A DNA stretch of 7,899 nt from NCBI GenBank assembly GCA_021790555.1, contig JAJYGY010000167.1, forward strand, positions 1 through 7,899. Reading direction: 5' to 3'. Shown here piece after piece: positions 1 through 5,129 of this stretch. The position numbers and the translations under genes are program-made. Position 1 is the first letter of the stretch; the number at the start of each line of letters is the position of its first letter. The DNA comes from a bacterium (GTDB taxonomy: Bacteria; Oederibacteriota; JAJYGY01). The notes under the pieces were generated by a model. It saw only the letters and a program-made list of their open reading frames with translations. It was not told the origin of the DNA and did not search any database.

Positions 1-285
1 GCCGTCGGGCTTGGAGATCCAGGCCGCGTAGCCGCTGCCGTCCGGCCTGGCGCAGGGGTACCACACCGCCTCGTCGCCCCGGCCCCAGACCAGCTCGGGC
101 TGCCCGCCGAAAAGGCTGACCGCGTACAGGCTGCCGTTGAAGGTGTAGCCGATCCTGTCCTGGGCCGGCAGCGGCGTGGGCGTGGGAACCGGGGTGGGGC
201 GCGGGGGGGGCGGGGGTTTCTTGCACCCCGCCGGCAGCAGGGCCAGGACCAGCAGGCCCGCGGCAAGCCAGCCTAGACCCTTCAT
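1..285 (-). CDS. Lipoprotein with proline-rich spacer and propeller-like repeats (3' part outside window)
   Basis: Only the first 95 residues are present; the gene continues past position 1. The N-terminus is a lipoprotein signal peptide: basic MK, a hydrophobic stretch at about residues 4-17, then the lipobox LPAGC with the lipidated cysteine at residue 21. Lys-Lys at +2/+3 does not match the Asp+2 inner-membrane retention signal known from enteric bacteria, so outer-membrane sorting is possible. A spacer of Pro, Thr and Lys follows (residues 22-40), then segments such as RIGYTFNGSLYAVSLFGG and ARPDGSGYAAWI that resemble PD40 (TolB-type) beta-propeller blades. The ATG overlaps the stop codon of the upstream gene (ATGA, 285-282), indicating one mRNA and coupled translation. 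It shares the Pro-rich linker and blade style with that neighbour, so the two are probably diverged paralogs. Ligand or partner is unknown. Confidence 0.8.
   Translation of the reverse strand, partial: MKGLGWLAAGLLVLALLPAGCKKPPPPPRPTPVPTPTPLPAQDRIGYTFNGSLYAVSLFGGQPELVWGRGDEAVWYPCARPDGSGYAAWISKPDG
191..216 (+). other. G-run cluster with quadruplex potential
   Basis: The plus strand has four G-runs of lengths 4, 4, 8 and 5 separated by 1-3 bases, which meets the usual pattern for an intramolecular G-quadruplex. It lies inside the lipoprotein gene, on the template strand, and encodes the polyproline spacer directly after the lipobox. It may simply result from proline codons (CCC/CCG) in a G+C-rich genome. 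The 8-base run is also a possible slippage site. Confidence 0.4.
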
Positions 286-1406
286 TGTCCCTCCCGCGAG
301 GAGATGAGGATTTTCTGGGAAACGGGCTGGTAGACCCGCGTGTAGGTCAGCGGCCGGGCCCCGCGCCCGTCCACGCCGATGACCCAGAGCTGGCCCTGGC
401 GCAGGAAGTAGAGGCTCCTGCCGTCCTGCGAGAAGAGGCAGGCCTCGGCGCCCCCCTCCGTCACCTGGGTGGCCTTGCCGGAAAGGTCCACGCTGTAGGC
501 CTCGGCGCGGTGCTCGGGGGAATCGGCCAGCATGCAGATCTTTCCGCCCTGGGGCGCGAAGGACACGGAATTGGGGGTCAGCCAGGACGTGTACAGGTGG
601 GTCAGGTCGCCGGTCTTCAGGTCCACCAGCCAGGCTCCATTGCGGAAGAACAGCACGCGGCCCCCCTTGCCCGGTTCAAACTGCACCACCGGCCAGTCCA
701 CCGTGTGCTCCAGCAGCACCCTGTCCTGGCGGCTGTCGTAGTCCATCAGGTGAAGGGTGCCGTCCTGGACGTAGGCGATGGATTTTCCGTCCGGGGCCCA
801 GTCGAAGGCGCTGACGCCGTGGCGCGTGGTGAAGCTGCCCAGCTGCCCGCTGGAAAGGTCGTCGATCCAGATGTCCCCCTGGTCCAGGAAGGCCAGGCGC
901 CTGCCGTCCGGGGAAAAGGCCGCCTGGCCGGCGCGCACCAGGTCCATGGGGCAGATGTCGACGTCCGAACGGGTGACCTGGCGCTGCTGCGACCCGTCGC
1001 TGTCCATCATCCACAGGTTGGAGGCTCCGCCGCGGTCGGAATAGAAGGCGATCTGGCTGCCGTCGGGCGAGGCCGCCGGGGACCAGTCGTCCCCCTGGTT
1101 GGTGAAGGAGGGAGCCGGGACAAAAGCCTGGCCGGCTTCGTCCAGGTAGGCCAGGTTGGAACCGTCCGGGGTGAGCCGGCACAGGGTCAGTTTTCCGTTG
1201 AGGCGGGTTTCGAAAAAGAGGACCTCGCGCGGCCTGGGCACAGGGGTGGCGGTGGGAACCGGAGCCGCGGGTTTCTTGGCCGCGGGCCTGGGTGCGGGCT
1301 TGGGTCTGGCGGCCGCGATGGTCAGGAGCAGGGCGCAGGCAGAGAATAATGAAAAGGCCCAGCGGGACGAAAGCACGAGCCTGGCACCGAAAGATTTCTC
1401 TTTCAT
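282..1406 (-). CDS. Exported TolB-like PD40 beta-propeller protein
   Basis: This 374-residue protein probably folds as a periplasmic or surface beta-propeller. Residues 1-33 form a signal peptide: KEK near the start, a hydrophobic core at about 17-30, and a likely signal peptidase I cut after AAA (31-33). An Ala/Pro/Lys-rich linker covers about 34-60. At least five PD40-type blades follow, with cores SPDGSQIAFYSD (113-124), SPDGRRLAFLD (165-175), APDGKSIAYVQD (204-215), APQGGKICML (284-293) and SQDGRSLYFL (326-335). PD40 propellers are known from TolB and many secreted scaffolding or binding proteins; no catalytic residues are evident. I chose the ATG at 1406 because AGGGAG lies 4 bases upstream and because a promoter at 1473-1500 makes the upstream in-frame ATGs at 1463 and 1484 implausible: transcription would start near 1466. 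The stop overlaps the start of the lipoprotein gene. TolB itself is unlikely, since no tol-pal genes are visible. Confidence 0.85.
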   Translation of the reverse strand: MKEKSFGARLVLSSRWAFSLFSACALLLTIAAARPKPAPRPAAKKPAAPVPTATPVPRPREVLFFETRLNGKLTLCRLTPDGSNLAYLDEAGQAFVPAPSFTNQGDDWSPAASPDGSQIAFYSDRGGASNLWMMDSDGSQQRQVTRSDVDICPMDLVRAGQAAFSPDGRRLAFLDQGDIWIDDLSSGQLGSFTTRHGVSAFDWAPDGKSIAYVQDGTLHLMDYDSRQDRVLLEHTVDWPVVQFEPGKGGRVLFFRNGAWLVDLKTGDLTHLYTSWLTPNSVSFAPQGGKICMLADSPEHRAEAYSVDLSGKATQVTEGGAEACLFSQDGRSLYFLRQGQLWVIGVDGRGARPLTYTRVYQPVSQKILISSREGQ

Positions 1407-1415
1407 TCGACTCCC

Positions 1416-1438
1416 TGCCGAGGGCAATGCCGAGGGCA
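1416..1438 (-). repeat. Tandem 12-bp repeat in the 5' leader of the PD40 gene
   Basis: The unit TGCCGAGGGCA (plus strand) occurs at 1416-1426 and again at 1428-1438, a 12-bp period. Each unit is a mini inverted repeat, TGCC-GAG-GGCA, so the mRNA leader could form two short consecutive hairpins just before the ribosome site at about 1411-1416. A role in translation control is inference; a chance duplication is equally possible. Confidence 0.5.
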
Positions 1439-1472
1439 TTGAAAAGGGCCAATTTATAAGCATTTTCTTGAC

Positions 1473-1500
1473 AGTATAAATCATGTTGGGTTCCAGTCAA
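1473..1500 (-). promoter_or_regulatory. Sigma70-type promoter for the minus-strand PD40 operon
   Basis: Read on the minus strand, TTGACT (1500-1495) and TATACT (1478-1473) are separated by 16 bp, each matching the consensus at five of six positions. Transcription would start near 1466, leaving a leader of about 60 bases before the ATG at 1406. The site lies in the only clearly A+T-rich stretch of the window. It supports the shorter gene start, because longer in-frame starts at 1463 and 1484 fall at or upstream of the predicted transcript start. Confidence 0.65.
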
Positions 1501-1547
1501 GGGAAAATTAACGCTCATGGCGATTGACGCGCATTCTGACATTCTAC

Positions 1548-1576
1548 TTGACAATGGGGTATGGGGTTGCTAATGT
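1548..1576 (+). promoter_or_regulatory. Sigma70-type promoter for the cyclase operon
   Basis: A perfect -35 TTGACA (1548-1553) is followed after exactly 17 bp by TAATGT (1571-1576), preceded by TGC, an extended -10 feature. The -10 hexamer is weak (three of six), but the -35, spacing and TGn compensate. Transcription would start near 1583, so the ATG at 1561 cannot be the cyclase start. The promoter is divergent from the PD40 promoter, with about 47 bp between the two -35 boxes, so one regulator could act on both. Confidence 0.55.
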
Positions 1577-1581
1577 GTTCG

Positions 1582-1610
1582 GAAATGACGTTGAAAATCA
1601 ACGTCTTTTC
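1582..1610. promoter_or_regulatory. Near-perfect palindrome at the cyclase transcript start (operator or 5' hairpin)
   Basis: The arms GACGTTGA (1587-1594) and TCAACGTC (1598-1605) pair perfectly around an AAA centre. After one T:T mismatch the symmetry continues four more bases (GAAA at 1582-1585, TTTC at 1607-1610). It begins about where transcription should start and ends 10 bases before the chosen ATG. It could be a repressor operator overlapping +1, or an mRNA stem-loop beside the weak ribosome site AAAGG (1613-1617). It does not match the CRP consensus, and the TTGA/TCAA half-sites are too close for an FNR box. Confidence 0.6.
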
Positions 1611-1620
1611 GCAAAGGCCC

Positions 1621-3216
1621 ATGGCGAAGCCTCCCGTCAAAACCTCCGCGTCCGCAGCGCCGGCCAAGGCCCCGCGCCCTGGTTCCAAGGCCGTTGCGGC
1701 AGGCAAGCCCTCCTCCGGCAGGAAAGTCGGCATCTCCCTTTTCGTCAAGTTCTCCGTCATCACCGCGCTTGTGATCGGCGTCACCATGGCCGGGGTCACC
1801 TGGTTCGTCTACAGCCAGGAAAGCCAGGACCTGGGAAGGGAGGTGCGGGAACGCGGCGCCACCATCGCCAAGAACCTGGCCGCCAACGAGGCCGAGGCCA
1901 TGATCACGGGCGACGACCTCACCGAGGCGGTGCTCACCAGCCAGAGCGTCCAGTCCGAGGGGCTCGACGAGCTGAACCGCCCGCAGCCGGACCTTCTCCA
2001 CCAGGTGTGGCGCGACCTGGTCCGGACCCGGCAGCAGCAGAATTTCAAGAATTTCGGCGTGCTCGAGGCCACCGTCACCGACGCCAACGGTGTCATCCTT
2101 TCGGACAGCGACCGCACCCGCGTGCAGCAGAAGTACCAGGCCCCCGCCTTCCTCCAGGCGGCCAGCCCCCCGGACAACCCCTACCCCATCTACCTTTACC
2201 GCGGGCACCGCGTCTTCGACATCGCCGTGCCCATCGTGCAGAAGCAGACCGGCCAGCACATCGGCATGGTGCACCTGGCCCTGCGCAGCGACCTGGTGGG
2301 CCAGGCCGTGGGAAGAGCCGCCACCCGGATCGTGGCTCTGGCGCTGGCCATGCTGGTGCTGGCCCTGCTGTTCACCCTGCTGATGGTGCGCGTGCTGCTG
2401 AAACCCGTGGACTTCCTGGTGCAGGGGGTGAAGGCGGTCTCCGAAGGCGAGTTCGGCCGCGCCATCCCGGTGAGGCGCAACGACGAGCTGGGCGACCTGG
2501 TGGAGGCCTACAACGGCATGACCCGGTCGCTGGCCGAGAACGAGACCCTGAAGGCGGCCTTCTCCAAGTACACCTCCTCGGCCCTGATGAACGAGCTGCT
2601 CACCGACCCCAGCAAGCTGACCCGCCTGGGCGGCGAGCGCAAGATGACGACCTGCTTCTTCTCCCTGGTCCACGGCATCCACGCGGTGGCCGAGACCATG
2701 GACCCGGAGGAGTTCGTGCAGCTGCTCAACGAGTACCTCACCGCGCAGACCGACGTCATCGCCAGGTACCACGGCCACATCGACAAGTTCGTGCGCGAGG
2801 AGGTGATGGCGGTCTGGGGCGTGCCCCAGCCCAACCCCGACCACGCCTACCTGGCCTGCGCGGCCGGGGTGGAATGCCAGCAGGCGGTGGAGCGGCTCAA
2901 CGCCGGGCGGCGGGCCCGCGGGCAGGAGACCTTCGGCGTGTCCATCGGCATCAACAGCGGCGAGGTGGTTTCGGGCAACATGGGCAGCCAGCAGAAGTTC
3001 GACTTCACCGTCATCGGCGACACGGTCAACACCGCGGCCCGCCTGATGGCCAACGGCAGGCCCGGCGTGGTGATGATCTCGGAGGCCACCCACAGCCTGG
3101 TGAAGGACCGGGCCGAGGTCGAGGCGCTGGAGCCTATCCGGGTGAAGGGCAAAAAGGAGCCCCTGCAGGTCTACGACGTGAAGTCCGTCAAGGGCCGTTT
3201 TTCCACTCGGTCTTGA
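1621..3216 (+). CDS. Membrane HAMP-linked class III cyclase, metal-site-defective (C2-like) partner
   Basis: This 531-residue membrane protein has a basic Ala/Pro-rich N-terminus (1-36), TM1 (about 38-64), an extracytoplasmic PAS/Cache-like sensor (about 65-232, with the segment VTDANGVILSDSD at 152-164), TM2 (about 233-257), a HAMP domain (about 258-308), the linker AFSKYTSSALMNELL (313-327) and a class III cyclase domain (about 340-520). Lys389 and Thr463 match the ATP-recognising pair of class IIIb cyclases. The transition-state Asn470 and Arg474 are present in VIGDTVNTAARL. Both metal-binding aspartates are gone: Leu349 in CFFSLVHG and Glu393 in FVREEVMA, where active enzymes have SD and GD. 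Alone it is predicted inactive. I chose the ATG at 1621 because the paralog 5 bp downstream also begins MAKP and because the promoter excludes 1561; a nearly leaderless start at 1585 remains possible. It is probably the C2-like half of a heterodimer. Confidence 0.9.
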   Translation: MAKPPVKTSASAAPAKAPRPGSKAVAAGKPSSGRKVGISLFVKFSVITALVIGVTMAGVTWFVYSQESQDLGREVRERGATIAKNLAANEAEAMITGDDLTEAVLTSQSVQSEGLDELNRPQPDLLHQVWRDLVRTRQQQNFKNFGVLEATVTDANGVILSDSDRTRVQQKYQAPAFLQAASPPDNPYPIYLYRGHRVFDIAVPIVQKQTGQHIGMVHLALRSDLVGQAVGRAATRIVALALAMLVLALLFTLLMVRVLLKPVDFLVQGVKAVSEGEFGRAIPVRRNDELGDLVEAYNGMTRSLAENETLKAAFSKYTSSALMNELLTDPSKLTRLGGERKMTTCFFSLVHGIHAVAETMDPEEFVQLLNEYLTAQTDVIARYHGHIDKFVREEVMAVWGVPQPNPDHAYLACAAGVECQQAVERLNAGRRARGQETFGVSIGINSGEVVSGNMGSQQKFDFTVIGDTVNTAARLMANGRPGVVMISEATHSLVKDRAEVEALEPIRVKGKKEPLQVYDVKSVKGRFSTRS

Positions 3217-3221
3217 GTCGC

Positions 3222-4781
3222 ATGGCGAAGCCGGAAGAAAAACCGGGCAGGGAAGGGGCGGCGAAGCCGGCGGCGCGGGCGGGCCTGAGGGTCCCCCTGG
3301 GCCGCAAGTTCGCCTTCTTCATCGGGCTGATGGTCATGGTGATCATGGCGGTCATCGGCGTCTTCGTCACGGTGCAGCAGAACCGCGACCTGGGCTACGA
3401 GGTGCGCGAGCGCGGCGCCACCATCGCCCGCGGGCTGGCCTCGGACGCCTCCGAGGCCATCGTGCCGCTGGACACGCTCCAGCTGGCCGTGCTGGTCAGC
3501 CAGGCGGTGCAGAGCGGCCCCAAGGAGGCCGTGGCGGCGCCGGCGGCCTCCTCCGGCGGCCTGGCCGGGCGGGCCCGCGCCCTGTGGAAGGACGTGCTGG
3601 AGGCCTTCTCGCGGCCGGCCACCGTGGGCAACGAGGGCGTTCTGGAGGCCCAGGTGGTGGGCACGGACGGCACCATCCTGGCCGACAGCGTGCTGAGCAA
3701 GAACGGCACCCCCTACCAGCGGCCGGACTACCTCCCCAGCGGCCAGGACGATTCCGCCTATCCCCTCTACGAGCAAGACGGGCGCGTGCTCTACGACATC
3801 AGCGAGCCCATCCGCTCCAAGCTGGTGGACCGGCCCCTGGGCACGGTGCACCTGGCCATGGACCGGGGCGTCATCCGCCGGGTGGTGCGCAGCGCCACCA
3901 TCAAGCTGGCGGCCATCACCCTGGGGGCCCTGGTCTTCGGCATCCTGCTCAGTTCCCTGGTGGTCTCCTGGCTGGTGCGGCCCATGGGCCGGCTGCGCCA
4001 GGGCGTGCTGGCCATCGCCGGCGGCGACTTCGACCAGCAGATCAACATCAAGAGCCGCGACGAGCTGGGGGCCCTCACCGACGCCTTCAACGAGATGTCC
4101 AAGAACCTGAGCCAGAAGCGGGCCCTGATGGGGGCCTTCAGCCGCTACGTGTCCTCCGACGTGATGAACGAGGTGCTCAGCGACGAGGCCAAGGACGGCG
4201 TGCGCAGCCGCCGGGTGGAGGCCACGGTCTATTTCTCCGACGTGCGCGGCTTCACCGCCATGTCCGAGACCATGCAGCCGGAGCAGGTCGTCAACGTCAT
4301 CAACGAATACCTGGGCACCCAGTCCATCCTCATCGAAAAGTACGGCGGCCAGGTGAACAAGTACGTGGGAGACGCCACCATGGCCCTCTTCGGCCTGCGG
4401 GAGGGGGAATCCAGCCACCCCCTGATGGCGGTGAAGGCGGCCCTGCGCATCCAGGAGGCCCTCTCCAAGCTCAACCGCCAGCGCGAACGGCGCGGCGAAA
4501 TCGCCAAGCAGATCGGCATCGGCATCAACACCGGCGACATGGTGGTGGGCAACCTGGGGGGCGGGCAGAAGCTGGAATACACCGCCATCGGCGACAACGT
4601 GACTTTGAGCGACAACCTCTGCGCCGTGTGCGAGGGCGGGGGCGTGCTGGTTTCCGAAGGGACCTACGAGAAGGTGCGCGACGAGGTGCGGGTGGAGGAA
4701 CTGGAGCCCCTGAGCATCAAGGGGCGCAAGGAACCGGTGAAGGTTTACAAGGTGTTGGGGCTTGCCGGCAAAGACGCTTGA
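3222..4781 (+). CDS. Membrane HAMP-linked class III cyclase, metal-binding (C1-like) partner
   Basis: This 519-residue paralog of the preceding gene has the same plan: TM1 (about 30-51), sensor (about 52-224), TM2 (about 225-250), HAMP (about 251-300), linker AFSRYVSSDVMNEVL (305-319) and cyclase domain (about 332-513). The stretch after TM1 (EVRERGATIA) and the sensor end are clearly shared with the partner; an Ala/Gly-rich stretch at about 101-116 differs. The metal-binding residues Asp340 (YFSDVRGFT) and Asp384 (KYVGDATMALFG) are intact, as are Lys380 and Thr454. The transition-state residues are not: GDNVTLSDNL (457-466) has Thr461 and Asn465 where the family has Asn and Arg. The expected product of a complete site is cyclic AMP. 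The start is 5 bp after the partner's stop with only a weak ribosome site, so translation is probably coupled, giving near-equal amounts of both proteins. It is probably the C1-like half of a heterodimer. Confidence 0.92.
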   Translation: MAKPEEKPGREGAAKPAARAGLRVPLGRKFAFFIGLMVMVIMAVIGVFVTVQQNRDLGYEVRERGATIARGLASDASEAIVPLDTLQLAVLVSQAVQSGPKEAVAAPAASSGGLAGRARALWKDVLEAFSRPATVGNEGVLEAQVVGTDGTILADSVLSKNGTPYQRPDYLPSGQDDSAYPLYEQDGRVLYDISEPIRSKLVDRPLGTVHLAMDRGVIRRVVRSATIKLAAITLGALVFGILLSSLVVSWLVRPMGRLRQGVLAIAGGDFDQQINIKSRDELGALTDAFNEMSKNLSQKRALMGAFSRYVSSDVMNEVLSDEAKDGVRSRRVEATVYFSDVRGFTAMSETMQPEQVVNVINEYLGTQSILIEKYGGQVNKYVGDATMALFGLREGESSHPLMAVKAALRIQEALSKLNRQRERRGEIAKQIGIGINTGDMVVGNLGGGQKLEYTAIGDNVTLSDNLCAVCEGGGVLVSEGTYEKVRDEVRVEELEPLSIKGRKEPVKVYKVLGLAGKDA

Positions 4782-4790
4782 GAGGCGCTC

Positions 4791-4985
4791 ATGACCATGG
4801 AGCCTGCGGGAGAACGTCGCGGGGACGCGGAGGTGATCATTCTCCGGTCGCTGGAGGAAATCCGCGTCCACAAGTGGATCGAAAGCGAAAAGAGGGGCCG
4901 GGACATGGGGGGCAACGCGGCCGCCCTGGACTGGCTGGAAAAATACTATGACCGGTGGCTGCGGGAACGGGCCCTTTGCTGTTGA
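4791..4985 (+). CDS. Small conserved-looking protein of unknown function, third gene of cyclase operon
   Basis: A 64-residue, highly charged, probably all-helical cytoplasmic protein with no signal peptide or membrane segment. It starts 9 bp after the cyclase stop and has AGAGG 6 bases before the ATG; a second in-frame ATG at 4797 is an alternative. The core IRVHKWIESEKRGRDMG (24-40) and ALDWLEKYYDRWLRE (45-59) resembles, from memory, short uncharacterised proteobacterial proteins with an HK-(Y/W)-x-x-SEK-x-G-x-D-x-G ... DW ... W pattern; I cannot name a family with confidence. The last two residues are Cys-Cys. Its place in the operon suggests shared expression with the cyclases, possibly as an adaptor, but nothing in the sequence proves interaction. 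Confidence 0.7.
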   Translation: MTMEPAGERRGDAEVIILRSLEEIRVHKWIESEKRGRDMGGNAAALDWLEKYYDRWLRERALCC

Positions 4986-5068
4986 AGGCGGCCTCCGGAG
5001 CCCGCGAAAGACGCCCCCCCGGAATCCCGCTCAATCCCTCCGAAAAGAAAATGCGAAAGAAAGCATGG

Positions 5069-5089
5069 GGCCCCGCTTCGCGCGGGGCC
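5069..5089 (+). other. G+C-rich hairpin in the 4986-5129 intergenic gap
   Basis: GGCCCCGC (5069-5076) and GCGGGGCC (5082-5089) form a perfect 8-bp stem with a 5-base loop. No T-run follows, so it is not a standard intrinsic terminator. A competing stem, GCTTCG (5075-5080) with CGAAGC (5089-5094), would exclude the first. The rest of the gap holds a short palindrome CTCCGGAG (4993-5000) and the ribosome site GGAGG (5120-5124) of the next gene; I see no convincing promoter. The hairpin may end or process the cyclase transcript, or protect the 5' end of the next one. Confidence 0.5.
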
Positions 5090-5129
5090 GAAGCCCCTGG
5101 CATGACCTTTCCCTGACGTGGAGGAAACC

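Noticed and set aside
1335..1346. Possible lipobox FSAC in the PD40 protein
   Set aside because: The residue at -3 is Phe and the hydrophobic core continues after the Cys, so an ordinary signal peptide cut near AAA is more likely.
285..1349. A 354-codon plus-strand open frame opposite the PD40 gene
   Set aside because: No domain sense and no promoter or ribosome site of its own; the minus strand encodes signal peptide, linker and PD40 blades.
1468..1473. TTGACA on the plus strand as a promoter -35 box
   Set aside because: No acceptable -10 hexamer lies 16-18 bp downstream; the bases overlap the -10 of the minus-strand promoter.
1582..1610. CRP or FNR binding site
   Set aside because: No TGTGA-N6-TCACA, and the TTGA/TCAA half-sites are separated by only three bases, too close for FNR. 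It remains an unassigned palindrome.
1524..4781. A single 1085-codon open frame running across the first cyclase into the second
   Set aside because: Before 3222 the frame encodes Arg/Pro/Gly-rich nonsense typical of off-frame G+C-rich DNA, while the other frame there encodes a clear cyclase. The real gene starts at 3222.
3171..4871. Long minus-strand open frames opposite both cyclases (also 1570-3093)
   Set aside because: They are His/Val/Gly-rich antisense shadows with no domain pattern; the plus strand carries unmistakable coding sequence.
5069..5089. Intrinsic terminator after the cyclase operon
   Set aside because: The stem is strong, but no T-run follows it.
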